Positions 16,129-26,356 of a stretch of 64,000 nucleotides of DNA are shown piece by piece. The notes under the pieces were generated by a model, which saw only the letters and a program-made list of their open reading frames with translations, did no database searches and was not told the origin of the DNA. The stretch spans positions 3,534,001 through 3,598,000 of the forward strand of contig OY970276.1 of assembly GCA_963715785.1 (NCBI GenBank). Reading direction: 5' to 3'. The DNA is from LD21 sp963715785 (GTDB taxonomy: Bacteria; Bacteroidota; Bacteroidia; Bacteroidales; VadinHA17). The stretch's first letter is position 1; each line of letters starts with the position of its first letter. Both the position numbers and the translations under genes were made by a program.

Positions 16129-19100
16129 CTATAAGTTATAGCCTGAGATATCGACAACAGGTTCTTCACCGCCTGTATCCTCATCTTTCAGGCTCATTGT
16201 AATTACCTTTGTCTCGCCTGGCATCAGTGAAACATAATTATCGCTGTAGAACACCGGCAGCAGCCTGTTTCCATTCTTTTTGCCAACTACTTTCAGTCTG
16301 ATCATCATGGCAGGAGTCTTAGAGGTATTATTTAGCGTTGTAGTCAGGAGCCAGTTATTACCCGATCTGATGGATTTCGTGCTATGGTCAAGCTTAATGA
16401 CAGGTAATTCACGGAGTGCCTGGTAATTGCCGTCAATGAGCCCTCGCCAGTAGAAATTCTCCGAAATGGTTTTGTCTCCCTGTTTTAACACAAGCTTTAT
16501 AAAATGAACCGATGACAAGGTTTTTGGGAATTCAAGCTTAAAGCATTTAGCTGTCGAATCCTCTCTGCAATCAAGTGATCTTTCCTTTTCCCACTTTAAG
16601 GAACCGTCCATATTAAGAATCTGGGCTTTTGCAGTGAGCCCCGTCTTGTTTCCTGCATTGTAATTTACAACTTCAATGCTGTCAAAGACAGGATTCCACT
16701 GAATATGAATAGGTTCAGAAGCCTTTTTGCAGGCAAAATAGGCTGCTGTTGGCTCAAGATAATAATCATATGTCTGCCAAACCATCGATGGCCAGGCGGA
16801 GTGGCTCATCCAGAGCAGAAGTCCTTTTCGGTAAAGACTTCTTCCTTCAAACATAGCCCTGTATCCGTTATAGTTTATCCATTGTGCCAGTTCTGTAAAT
16901 TGTTTGGCATTTTCGGGTTTTCCAAAACCTGTTTCAATCATCTGGTTAAAGGAGGCTCCTCCCTGGGCACTTTCAAGACAGTAGTCGTGCATGCCCCAGA
17001 GGTTGTTTTGAGGCCATAGGGCAGAATCGGGAAGAGTTTTTCTGAGGCTTTCATAGGTCATAACATTAGGCATTCCACGTTCACTGTGTAATTTATTATA
17101 ACCATATAGAAGAAAATAATCTCTTACGGGAAGCGCACGGTACGGACCACCGCCACTGACAACACCGGAGGCCGAATTCGATATGTAATGCAAACCAGGG
17201 TGCAGTTCTTTGACCAGCGAGCGGAGGGCAGTGTCAAGTACGGGAGGAGGATTGCCTTCGTTTCTGCCTACATAGAGTGCCATGGATGGATGGTTTCGTA
17301 TACGTTTGACTACGTCCCTGGCATTGTCGATGAACATCTGCGGATTATCAGGATCGGGGCCATCGGCCGGGTTTGCCAGCCAGAAATCCTGCCATATCAT
17401 TATCCCATGCCTGTCGCAAGCTTCATAAAATTCATCATCACCTGTCTGACCGACCCAGTTTCTGATCATTGTGAAATTCATGTCAGCATGATAGGCGACC
17501 GCTATATCATACTCTCGTCCGCGATATTCGAGATTTGATTCAGGGAAGCCCCAGTTTCCCCCGCGGCCGATGAATCGTCGTCCATTAATATAGATTTTAA
17601 GTACCTGGTTAGATTCGTCAAAGGCCATTTTTCGGATTCCCGACTTAAATTCCTGTCTGTCAGAAATTCCTGATGTTGTTTTGAAAGTGAGCTCAACATT
17701 ATAGAGGTATGGATTGCCATAACCATTTGGCCACCATAGCTTTGGATTTTTAATATGTAATACGGGATTCGTTGAAGGGTTAACTTTTACAACCTTTTCA
17801 GCCGAGGGTTTCATTGAAACTTCCTGGTCAAAACTTATATCACCGAATCTAACGCAGAGAGTTCCCGATACTGGTTCTGCTTTACAGTTTTTCAGGGTGA
17901 CCTCAATTGAAACATCAGCTGAAGTTGTATCCGGAAGCGCGAGATCGGTAGTTACCAGAGGATCCTGTATCGTTACAGGCCCGGTAACACTAAGGAATAC
18001 ATCATTCCAGATTCCAATATTCCTGCCTCTGATAGTAGGTATCCAGTCCCAGCCAATCGATGCATGGTATGTGGGGTTGTCTGCACCGAGGATTCCTCCA
18101 TTCTTGTCGTGGTTCTGAAGTGTTGACTCTTTTATTACTCCGATGTTGTCATTTTTCCTGATCAGGACAGCTATTGTGTTTTTCTGACCCGGAATAATAA
18201 GATCTGTCACATCGAATTTTCCCCTGATGAACGCTCCATCAATCTTTCCGGTTTCATGACCGTTGACAAATATTTGAGCTTTCCAGTTGATTCCATCGAA
18301 ATTAAGGAACATTTTTTCTCCTTTGAAATCAGAGGGTACCTCAAATTCATTTCGGTACCAGAAATCCGAATTGAAAAATGATTCCGAGATCATCAGCTGG
18401 TTATCTCCAAAGTTTGGATCAGGCAATGCGCCCGCGTTCCAGTAGCTGACAAGCACAGTGCCCGGGACAGTTGCCACAGTCCAGTCTTTCACCGGAAAGC
18501 CCGTCGCAGATATAATACTGCCAGGTTCAGTCACTTCGGAAGATCTCCGGATAGTCCAGTTTCCGCCACACAGATCCATCCGGTTTCCGGAAATAACGGG
18601 ACTGGCTTTTGGTTTTGGTTCCAGTCCACCTTTTCCGAATACTTCAAGCTCGCTAAGTACATATTTATTTTCATTTGAGGGTTCTGTCATCAATACCCTT
18701 ACAAAACGGCCTTGTACTGCCTTCTGAAGAGATATACTGTCCACTGGTCCTGTGTTTGCCGGCAAAGCAGCAATATCAGTCCATTCTTTTGCATTTTCTG
18801 ATACCTGAATCGAACCCCTTGCTGCCTTATTCACCCAGTATAGCTTTAACTTGTCAATAGTGCTGGAGATTCCAAGGTCGACATAAACCCACTCTTCTTT
18901 TGTGCCTGCGCTCATCCAGGCACTTTGAAAATTATAAGATGGAATTATCCTTAGTTTTGTAGTATCCCTGTAAAAGTCAAGGCTTCCGAATCTCCAGCCT
19001 TCAGCACATTTTGCCGACATGTTTACTTTGTAGTAATGATAGGAGACAGGTTCCTTCAAATCAAATGAAATGTTTAGAATCCTTTGAGTTTTTGGCTTTT

Positions 19101-19803
19101 CAAAATTAAATGAAAAGGATGGCTTCGGAGCCGTTGAATCATTGCCATATGGGCCAGAAAAGAAAGAAGCAAATGGATTAACCGGTCGTTTTTCCTTTCC
19201 TTTATGATTCGACATTAAAGCAGCATAAGGATTGGGCCTCTCTTCCCCGGGTAGGCCTGAACCTGAAGTATTTCCTATTTCATCCCAGGTTTTGCCATCA
19301 TTTGAGCCTGAACAGGTAAACCTCCACCCGGACAGTGGTTTTCCGCTGAATTCAAGACTTCCGCTTAGCTTAATCCCGGATATTTGCGGAACTGAATTGC
19401 CCGGATCAATTTCAAGCTGAATCCAGATATCATTGCCCGGAAGGTCCACCTCAGTAACGCTGTTATCATCCAGCAACCATTCTCGTTCATTTTTGGGTAA
19501 TTCTCCCTTATTGGTGGAAACAGAAATGTAGTCAGGCATTTCATGAATTATGATGCCATCAGTAACAAGCTGAGCGGTAAGGTTATAATCATAACTTGAT
19601 GAATGAAATGCGGGACGTTGCCTTGCCAGATTCCTGTATGCCTGATTGTCATTGACAAGGACCGGAGAAAAATCTTCTCCGGGATTGCCTGGATAGATTC
19701 CTGCACCGCGGTTATATTTCTCAGATTTTTGATTGCACCCCGCGAGCGCTATCATCATACCGACAAGGCAGGCGATATGGAAAATACGACTATTGGTTTT
19801 CAT
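16129..19803 (-). CDS. Surface lipoprotein glycoside hydrolase family 2 with two discoidin domains
   Basis: This 1224-residue protein has a lipoprotein signal peptide (CLVGMMIALAGC). Two F5/8-type (discoidin) regions follow, at about 45-185 and 255-395. Then come a GH2 jelly-roll domain, Ig-like domains and a TIM barrel. VGRNEGNPP carries the likely acid/base Glu and HSERGMPNV the likely nucleophile Glu. The text MVWQTYDYYLEPTAAYFACKKA resembles the exo-beta-glucosaminidase and beta-mannosidase branch of GH2 more than beta-galactosidases. It should hydrolyse a beta-linked mannoside or glucosaminide at the cell surface or in the periplasm; the substrate is not certain. No SusC/D pair is nearby, so it is not in a standard polysaccharide utilisation locus here. 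Confidence 0.88.
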   Translation of the reverse strand: MKTNSRIFHIACLVGMMIALAGCNQKSEKYNRGAGIYPGNPGEDFSPVLVNDNQAYRNLARQRPAFHSSSYDYNLTAQLVTDGIIIHEMPDYISVSTNKGELPKNEREWLLDDNSVTEVDLPGNDIWIQLEIDPGNSVPQISGIKLSGSLEFSGKPLSGWRFTCSGSNDGKTWDEIGNTSGSGLPGEERPNPYAALMSNHKGKEKRPVNPFASFFSGPYGNDSTAPKPSFSFNFEKPKTQRILNISFDLKEPVSYHYYKVNMSAKCAEGWRFGSLDFYRDTTKLRIIPSYNFQSAWMSAGTKEEWVYVDLGISSTIDKLKLYWVNKAARGSIQVSENAKEWTDIAALPANTGPVDSISLQKAVQGRFVRVLMTEPSNENKYVLSELEVFGKGGLEPKPKASPVISGNRMDLCGGNWTIRRSSEVTEPGSIISATGFPVKDWTVATVPGTVLVSYWNAGALPDPNFGDNQLMISESFFNSDFWYRNEFEVPSDFKGEKMFLNFDGINWKAQIFVNGHETGKIDGAFIRGKFDVTDLIIPGQKNTIAVLIRKNDNIGVIKESTLQNHDKNGGILGADNPTYHASIGWDWIPTIRGRNIGIWNDVFLSVTGPVTIQDPLVTTDLALPDTTSADVSIEVTLKNCKAEPVSGTLCVRFGDISFDQEVSMKPSAEKVVKVNPSTNPVLHIKNPKLWWPNGYGNPYLYNVELTFKTTSGISDRQEFKSGIRKMAFDESNQVLKIYINGRRFIGRGGNWGFPESNLEYRGREYDIAVAYHADMNFTMIRNWVGQTGDDEFYEACDRHGIMIWQDFWLANPADGPDPDNPQMFIDNARDVVKRIRNHPSMALYVGRNEGNPPPVLDTALRSLVKELHPGLHYISNSASGVVSGGGPYRALPVRDYFLLYGYNKLHSERGMPNVMTYESLRKTLPDSALWPQNNLWGMHDYCLESAQGGASFNQMIETGFGKPENAKQFTELAQWINYNGYRAMFEGRSLYRKGLLLWMSHSAWPSMVWQTYDYYLEPTAAYFACKKASEPIHIQWNPVFDSIEVVNYNAGNKTGLTAKAQILNMDGSLKWEKERSLDCREDSTAKCFKLEFPKTLSSVHFIKLVLKQGDKTISENFYWRGLIDGNYQALRELPVIKLDHSTKSIRSGNNWLLTTTLNNTSKTPAMMIRLKVVGKKNGNRLLPVFYSDNYVSLMPGETKVITMSLKDEDTGGEEPVVDISGYNL

Positions 19804-19996
19804 AGGTTATTTAATTGAAATTTATAAAAACATAATTATGAGGATATTGCAATATTGAGAAAGGATTTTCCATTGTCATAGCATTTATATAAATTGTATG
19901 AAATGAAATTTCTCTTAATTTTATTTAATTATTCTAAGATTAAAACTGAATTTTTCTACCGGAACGAAGATGTTCAAAATATTTATTCCTGAAGAT

Positions 19997-21073
19997 ATGA
20001 AGAAATGTTTGATAGTTTATTGCTCGGTTGCTTATCTTGTTAATTACTTTATTATCCTGCAGCAGTAATGTTATGACACAATCAAATCAGAAGATAAGGC
20101 CTCTTAAAGATACGGTCGGTTTTGCCCAGTATCCGTGGCAGATGGATAGCCTGATGGCCAGGATTGAGCAGACTGGATGGAGACATTCCGCAGGTCAGCC
20201 CTGGAAGATGGTTATCTGCCCTCATGATGATTATACTTACGTTGGAACTCTTTATCCAGAATTACTCCAGAATGTAACAGCTACAAAATCTTATTCTGAT
20301 TGGTGTTGCCCATAAGGCAGCTCAGCTTGGCATTGAGGATTCCCTGGTATTTGACAGCTACACATCATGGAAAGGCCCATGGAAAAATGTCAGTGTTTCT
20401 CCGGTCAGGGAGGAGATTTATAATTTGCTTGCCGAAAAATTTGCCATAGTAAATGACTCTCTTCAAAAAGTTGAACATTCTGTTGAAGCACTTAATTCCT
20501 TTCCTTCAGTATTTTAACAGGAATATTACAATTGTTCCTATTCTTGTACCGGCGATGAGCCCCGACAGGATGGAAGCTTGCGGAAAGGCACTTGCAGAGG
20601 CTATCAGGACGGTTGCCAGACAGCACAGCTGGGAGTGGGGCACCGATTATGCAATTGTTTCAACCACCGATGCCGTACATTATGGAACAGAAGATTGGGG
20701 CGGGATAAATAGGGCCTGTTATGGCTGTGATGACCAGGGCAATAGGAAAGCCAGGGATCATGAGGCTGTGATAATTGACAGTTGTCTTAAGGGCGAAGTG
20801 TTACCTGAAAAAATAAGGTTATTTAACAGCTATACACTGAATCCTGATAACTTCAGGGAGTATAAATGGACCTGGTGCGGAAGGTATAGTGTGCCTCTTG
20901 CGCTCTATACCTCATATTATTTGAAAGACCACAGTAAACTGACGGGTGAACTGGCAGGATATTCCACAAGCATTACCTCTCTGCACATTCCGGTGGATGA
21001 TATAGGGATGGGGCGGACTGCTATTGCAACTAATTGTCACTGGGTCGGTTATGCGGCTCTCGGGTACAGATGA
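19997..21073 (+). pseudogene. Frameshifted Memo-family (AmmeMemoRadiSam system B-like) gene
   Basis: The coding text moves through frames in three steps. A signal-like start at 19997 (MKKCLIVYCSVAYL) shifts to SC-SSNV lipoprotein text (LLITLLSCSS) through about 20285, including MVICPHDDYTYVGTLYP. It then shifts to ILIGVAHKAAQLG and SYTSWKGPWKNVSVSP through about 20480. It shifts again to LIPFLQYFNRNITIVPILVPAM, ending at 21073. Each step is +1. The HDDYTYVG, GVAHK and STTDAVHYG segments fit the Memo fold. The gene is either a decaying lipoprotein gene or carries sequencing errors. It heads the peptide-salvage cluster and is followed nine bases later by the NlpC/P60 gene. Confidence 0.75.
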
Positions 21074-21082
21074 AAGTAAATT

Positions 21083-22282
21083 ATGAAAACAGAGAACTGG
21101 CTGACTTTGTTTAAGAAATTCGGGTTAATACTGATGATCCTGTTAATTCTGAGCAGTTGCAGGAACTCCGGCATACCGGAATTACAAACAGAAATCAACA
21201 AAATAGCGACACAATGGGTGCCTGATCACAGATTAGGAATATGCAATATCACTTTGAAGGCGGGCAGGGATGGTGTAGAAATACTTTCCGGAGAAACTAC
21301 AAATCCTCAAGCAAAAAATGAGATAATTAATACTTTAAATAACAAAGGTATAACATTATTAGACAGTGTTTTAATTCTTCCGGATACGATTAAACTAATT
21401 AAATTTAAAGGACTGGTTACACTAAGTGTCATAAATCTCAGAAAAGAACCCGACCATGCTTCCGAATTAGTATCACAGGCGATACTTGGTACCCCGGTAT
21501 TAATTCTCAAGAGCCTGAATTCCTGGTTTATGATTCAAACTCCCGATAATTATATTTCATGGACTGAAGAATCTTCTGTTGCCCAAATGTCAAATCAGGA
21601 AATGGCCGCGTGGATTTCAGAGCCAAAGTTTATTTACCTGGAAAATTCCGGATGGATATATGACACAACATCTGTTTCTTCAGGTATAGTGGGTGATCTG
21701 GTAGGAGGGTGCATAATGAAAACAATTGGAGAACATAATGGCTTCGTGAACGTTATGTTGCCTGATGGCCGGAGAGGATACGTTGAGCAAAAGAAGGTAA
21801 TGGATTTTAATAACTGGAGAAATACAGTCGTGTGTACGGAAGAAGGCATCACCAAAACAGCAAAATCGTTTATGGGAGTGCCTTATCTATGGGGTGGCAC
21901 TTCAGTCAAAGGTGTAGATTGCAGCGGTTTTGTGCAATCAGTTTTTTTCAGGAACGGCCTGATATTGCAAAGAGATGCTTCTCTACAGGCAAAGCATGGC
22001 ATCGAGGTCGATATATCTGATGGTTTCAGCAATCTCAAAACCGGTGACCTGCTGTTTTTTGGAGCTAAGGAGAATGGCGTGTCACGGGTCACGCATGTTG
22101 CTATTTATCTGGGTAACAACGAGTATATAAATTCATCAGGAAGAGTTATGACAAACAGCCTCGATCCGGAGGATATAAATTATAATGGCAAAAGGATAAA
22201 TTCCCTGCTCTCAGCCCGACGGATTATTGGTACGGAAAATGATAAGGGTATCGTGCCAGTCCTTAAACACCCTTGGTACTAA
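21083..22282 (+). CDS. NlpC/P60 (C40) peptidase with SH3 domains, YkfC-like lipoprotein
   Basis: This 399-residue protein has a lipoprotein signal (LILMILLILSSC). Two SH3-like regions (about 110-180 and 195-245) precede a C-terminal NlpC/P60 domain. Catalytic Cys is in VDCSGFVQ, His in RVTHVAIYLG, with a third polar residue beyond. This layout matches gamma-D-glutamyl-L-diamino-acid endopeptidases of the YkfC type, which cut murein tripeptides to release L-Ala-D-Glu. The following gene is the epimerase expected to convert that dipeptide, which strongly supports the role. The stop is 16 bases before the epimerase ATG. Confidence 0.9.
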   Translation: MKTENWLTLFKKFGLILMILLILSSCRNSGIPELQTEINKIATQWVPDHRLGICNITLKAGRDGVEILSGETTNPQAKNEIINTLNNKGITLLDSVLILPDTIKLIKFKGLVTLSVINLRKEPDHASELVSQAILGTPVLILKSLNSWFMIQTPDNYISWTEESSVAQMSNQEMAAWISEPKFIYLENSGWIYDTTSVSSGIVGDLVGGCIMKTIGEHNGFVNVMLPDGRRGYVEQKKVMDFNNWRNTVVCTEEGITKTAKSFMGVPYLWGGTSVKGVDCSGFVQSVFFRNGLILQRDASLQAKHGIEVDISDGFSNLKTGDLLFFGAKENGVSRVTHVAIYLGNNEYINSSGRVMTNSLDPEDINYNGKRINSLLSARRIIGTENDKGIVPVLKHPWY

Positions 22283-22298
22283 TATTAAGAAATTAAAT

Positions 22299-23450
22299 AT
22301 GAGCTCAAGAAGAAAATTTCTGACAGATTGCGGAATGCTGGCCGGTGGCGCAGGATTTTCGTACCTGGCATCAGGACAGAAACATTTGACAGAACCGGTT
22401 AAAAATAGGTCGAAAAATGCAAGGCTCATTCTGCGATTTAAGCCTTATGACCTTCATCTCAGGCATGTTTTTACAATAGCTGAAGGCTCAAGGAGCTCAA
22501 CACCGGTAATGTTGACAGAACTGGAATTTGAGAATATAACTGGCTATGGTGAAGCATCTATGCCTCCGTATCTGGGCGAAAATCACGAAACAGCAAGAGC
22601 TTTCCTGAGCAAAGTCGACCTGACAAGCTTTGAAAGCCCGTTCCTTATGGAAGATATACTTGCTTATGTGGATCAGATAGCTCCGGGAAATTATGCAGCG
22701 AAAGCGTCCGTGGACATTGCCCTGCATGACCTGACCGGGAAGCTCATGAAGCAGCCATGGTTTAAAATCTGGGGCCTTAATCCTGCCAAAACTCCATATA
22801 CTTCCTTTACAATTGGCATGGACAAACCGGATGTTATAAAGGCAAAGGTTAGGGAAGCTGCTCCTTATAAGCTTCTTAAAGTAAAGCTTGGACAGGGAAC
22901 TGATAAAGAAATGATCGAGGCGGTGAGGAGTGAAACAGACAAGCCTATCTGCGTGGATGTAAACCAGGGCTGGACTGATAGATCAATGGCTCTGGAAATG
23001 TCTCACTGGCTTAAAGAGAAAGGAGTAGTCTTTATCGAACAGCCGATGTCAAAAACATCGTTCGACGATACAGCATGGCTGACGCAAAACAGTCCTTTGC
23101 CCATTATAGCCGATGAAGCATTTCAGACAGTAAATGATTTTAAGAAAGTTCAGGGAGCCTATAGCGGAGTAAATATAAAATTGATGAAGTGCGGAGGCCT
23201 TCGCACAGCTTTCACAATGATAAAGATGGCAAGGGCCCTTGGCATGAAAGTTATGATAGGCTGCATGACAGAGACTTCATGTGCGGTCACTGCAGCCGCG
23301 CAGCTCAGTCCACTGGTCGACTGGGCCGATCTTGACGGTAATCTTCTGATAGACAATGATGTATTTGAGGGAGCCACAATAAAAGACGGCAAGATTATTC
23401 TGCCTGACCGTCCTGGTATTGGAATCATACCTGTTAAAGGCAAAAGTTGA
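22299..23450 (+). CDS. Dipeptide (L-Ala-D/L-Glu-type) epimerase, Tat-exported
   Basis: The ATG at 22299 gives 383 residues and a twin-arginine signal (SSRRKFLTDCGMLAGGAGF). An upstream in-frame GTG at 22227 would overlap the previous gene and hide the Tat signal. This is an enolase-superfamily enzyme: LLKVKLGQG holds the KxK catalytic lysines, the metal ligands lie in CVDVNQGW, FIEQPM and IADEAF, and NIKLMKCGGL holds the second-side lysine. It epimerises the D-Glu of murein dipeptides so that ordinary peptidases can use them. Export of an epimerase implies that murein fragments are processed outside the cytoplasm. Confidence 0.9.
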   Translation: MSSRRKFLTDCGMLAGGAGFSYLASGQKHLTEPVKNRSKNARLILRFKPYDLHLRHVFTIAEGSRSSTPVMLTELEFENITGYGEASMPPYLGENHETARAFLSKVDLTSFESPFLMEDILAYVDQIAPGNYAAKASVDIALHDLTGKLMKQPWFKIWGLNPAKTPYTSFTIGMDKPDVIKAKVREAAPYKLLKVKLGQGTDKEMIEAVRSETDKPICVDVNQGWTDRSMALEMSHWLKEKGVVFIEQPMSKTSFDDTAWLTQNSPLPIIADEAFQTVNDFKKVQGAYSGVNIKLMKCGGLRTAFTMIKMARALGMKVMIGCMTETSCAVTAAAQLSPLVDWADLDGNLLIDNDVFEGATIKDGKIILPDRPGIGIIPVKGKS

Positions 23451-23499
23451 GAATGCAATTAAATAAATCCTGTAAAATCGGGATATAATAAATTATAAA

Positions 23500-24861
23500 A
23501 TGACAAAGACCAGTAAAAGGATACTTTACGGAGTATCGGCCGTTTTCGCTATTGCAATCATCGGTGCAGGAATTTATATAAATAGTTTGCTGCCAATCAT
23601 TACCGGCTATGCAGCCAAGAACTTATGCTCGGATGTTTTTGTGTCCGGTAGAACCCCGGAAGATGTGAGTGCCATAGATCTTAATTTTTCATTTATAAAG
23701 CTGACAAAGAATGATGTAAACTATGATGAGAAGAGTGTTACAAGCCATTTCCTCTGGGGCAGATCGAAGGCTATCTATAGAGATGGGTTCGGAGTGACAT
23801 TGTTAAGGGGCATTACTGAGCAGAAGCTTCGCGAATCAAAGTATCCTTCGGGAATAAATCCCGGGTATTCGCAGGACACTATAAAATGGCCGCTGGGTGA
23901 TATTATGCCGGGAAGGAACACCGGGATCGATACAGTTAGGCTTGGCGAGATCACAAAAAGACTGATAACCGACAATGCCTATGGTGGAGATGCGTTCGCA
24001 TTCATGGTGGTGCATAAAGGCGTACCTGTATCAGAAGCATATAAGCCGCAGTTCAGCTGGAAAACAAGATTTCTGAGCTGGTCGATGGCAAAGAGCTTCA
24101 TAAATGCCATGGTTGGTATCCTTGTCAGCCAGGGGAAGCTTGATATAATGAAACCCCTTGGAATTGAAGAATGGAAAGGCGATGAAAGAAGCAAGATAAC
24201 GCTCAATGATCTGATGCACATGCAAAGCGGTCTTGAATGGAATGAAGATTATGGGAACAGGTCTGATGTAACTCTTATGCTTCATTGTGAAAGTGATATG
24301 GCCCATTTTGCTATTGATAAGCCCGAGGCTCATCCGGCAGGGACTTATTGGTACTATTCTTCCGGAACAACTAATATTGTCAGTTACCTGATCAGAAAAC
24401 AATTCAGTAACGATTCTTCGTATTATGTCTTTGCGAATAACCAGCTTTTTAACAAGATTGGCGCACCTGATGCCGTGTTTGAGGTAGATCCTTCCGGCAC
24501 TCGTGTAGGATCATCATATCTGTATGCGACTGCCCGTGATTATGCCAGATTTGGATTATTATTCGTGAATGATGGTGTATTTAACGGGAACAGGATATTA
24601 CCTGAGGGCTGGGTAAAATATACTACCACAGTTGCTTCAGCCAGTAAGGGAATATACGGATCTTTCTTTTGGCTGAATAAAGGAAAAAGCCTGCCTTCGG
24701 CACCTGATGATATGTTTGCATGCGATGGTCACGACGGTCAGCATATATACATTATACCATCAAAGGAACTGATTGTTGTTATTCTGGGTTACTCACCATC
24801 CACCGGAGGAGGAATGAAGACGGATCAGGTATTAAAGGACATTCTGGATTGTTTAAAATGA
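23500..24861 (+). CDS. Serine hydrolase, class C beta-lactamase-like fold
   Basis: This 453-residue protein has one N-terminal membrane or signal segment (ILYGVSAVFAIAIIGAGIYI). SMAKSF supplies the SxxK nucleophile, YYSSGTTN the Tyr motif, and CDGHDGQHIYI takes the place of the KTG box. The family includes esterases, D-aminopeptidases and 6-aminohexanoate-dimer hydrolases. Its place between a murein dipeptide epimerase and an amino-acid permease suggests a peptidase on peptidoglycan-derived peptides, which is an inference. True beta-lactamase activity is unlikely. It lies 49 bases after the epimerase. Confidence 0.82.
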   Translation: MTKTSKRILYGVSAVFAIAIIGAGIYINSLLPIITGYAAKNLCSDVFVSGRTPEDVSAIDLNFSFIKLTKNDVNYDEKSVTSHFLWGRSKAIYRDGFGVTLLRGITEQKLRESKYPSGINPGYSQDTIKWPLGDIMPGRNTGIDTVRLGEITKRLITDNAYGGDAFAFMVVHKGVPVSEAYKPQFSWKTRFLSWSMAKSFINAMVGILVSQGKLDIMKPLGIEEWKGDERSKITLNDLMHMQSGLEWNEDYGNRSDVTLMLHCESDMAHFAIDKPEAHPAGTYWYYSSGTTNIVSYLIRKQFSNDSSYYVFANNQLFNKIGAPDAVFEVDPSGTRVGSSYLYATARDYARFGLLFVNDGVFNGNRILPEGWVKYTTTVASASKGIYGSFFWLNKGKSLPSAPDDMFACDGHDGQHIYIIPSKELIVVILGYSPSTGGGMKTDQVLKDILDCLK

Positions 24862-24935
24862 TCGTGATTCCTGATTATTTCATAAAATGTGCTCATTTTG
24901 ATATAATTAATTGTATATCAGATAGATAGACTTTA

Positions 24936-26255
24936 ATGGCAAGTGAAAAGAATGATAATGAAGGACTGAGAAGAGAAATCGGTGTCTGGGGTCTTGTTGC
25001 TAATTCAATTAATATTATTGTTGGTGCAGGTATTTTTATTCTGCCTGTGATCGTTGCAGAACGTTTGGCGACCGCCAGTATATGGGCGTATTTGATCTGC
25101 GGAATATTAATGATATTCATAATGCTCTGTTTTGTGGAAGCCGGAACTAATATTATCCGGACCGGAGGAGCATATTCTTACATTGAAGATGCATTTGGGA
25201 AATATGCCGGATTTCTTACAACTAACATTTTCATTTTTGGTGCAGCAGTAATGGCAAATGCTGCTGTTGCAAATGGCCTGGCTAATACCCTCGGATATTT
25301 TTTCCCGTTTTTTAAAGTTCAGTGGATCAGAGTATTATTCTTTGCTATTATGTTCAGCGGTCTGGCGTATATGAATGTCAGAGGCGTAAAAAAAGCAATT
25401 TTCATAGTTAAATTCAATACTCTGGCAAAGCTTACTCCATTAATTTTGATTGCGACAGTGGGGTGGTTTTTTGTGAAACCCTCAAATCTAAGCTGGACGA
25501 CCGGACATTCTGTCCCGGATCTTGGTCAGATGTCTCTTATCCTCATTTTTGCATTTGTGGGAGCTGAAACTGCTTTAAATGTCAGTGGCGAGATCAGGGA
25601 TCCAAGGAAGACCATTCCTAAAGGGATATTATTGAGCATTTTAATAGTTGTTTTATTGTATATACTTATTCAGATGACCGTTCAGGGGATCCTTGGCGGC
25701 TCAATCACTGAATTCAGGGATGCGCCTCTGGCTGAGACAGCCCGGAGAATTGCTGGTCCGGCCGGCGCTGCAATAGTTATTATAGGCGCCACCTTCTCAA
25801 TGTTTGGAAACCTCAGCGGTATGGTACTGAATATGCCCAGGGTATTGTTTGCGGCTGCCAGGGATAAGGTTATACCAATATTTGCACTGGCAAAGGTCCA
25901 TAAAGATTTTCATACGCCTTATAATTCAATTTTAAGCTATGCTCTCCTGGGGTTTATATTTGCCTCAATGGGTGAATTCAAGCAGTTGGCAATGCTTTCA
26001 AGTGCCTCTTATCTGCTTATTTATATGGGAGTTATATTAGCCGTCATCAAATTCAGATTTACGAGTTTCAAAGTTGTTGGTTCTTACAGAATACCCGGCG
26101 GTTATATAGTGCCAGTAATATCAGTTGTGGCTATTATCTGGCTTTTATCAAATCTTCCTTTCAGAGAATTAGGGGCAATGCTGATCTTTGTCGCACTGCT
26201 GACTTTGATTTATTTCGTTTTACAACTTTTTAGCAGAAAAGGTCAGGAAAATTAA
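24936..26255 (+). CDS. APC-superfamily amino acid permease
   Basis: This 439-residue integral membrane protein has about twelve hydrophobic segments. The first helix has the APC substrate motif (NIIVGAGIFILP). ETALNVSGEIRDPRKTIPKG is the conserved loop after TM6. It probably imports amino acids or small peptides' products by proton symport. As the last gene of the salvage cluster it fits uptake of Ala or Glu released by the upstream enzymes. The start at 24936 has 74 bases between it and the hydrolase. Confidence 0.88.
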   Translation: MASEKNDNEGLRREIGVWGLVANSINIIVGAGIFILPVIVAERLATASIWAYLICGILMIFIMLCFVEAGTNIIRTGGAYSYIEDAFGKYAGFLTTNIFIFGAAVMANAAVANGLANTLGYFFPFFKVQWIRVLFFAIMFSGLAYMNVRGVKKAIFIVKFNTLAKLTPLILIATVGWFFVKPSNLSWTTGHSVPDLGQMSLILIFAFVGAETALNVSGEIRDPRKTIPKGILLSILIVVLLYILIQMTVQGILGGSITEFRDAPLAETARRIAGPAGAAIVIIGATFSMFGNLSGMVLNMPRVLFAAARDKVIPIFALAKVHKDFHTPYNSILSYALLGFIFASMGEFKQLAMLSSASYLLIYMGVILAVIKFRFTSFKVVGSYRIPGGYIVPVISVVAIIWLLSNLPFRELGAMLIFVALLTLIYFVLQLFSRKGQEN

Positions 26256-26356
26256 AGTCTCATGTCCTGTGACTTTTCTCTTTTGTCTTTTTTAAGCAAT
26301 CCTATTTGACATAATATCAGGCAGAAGGGTAGGTGAGACCCGGAATCAGGGGAGGA

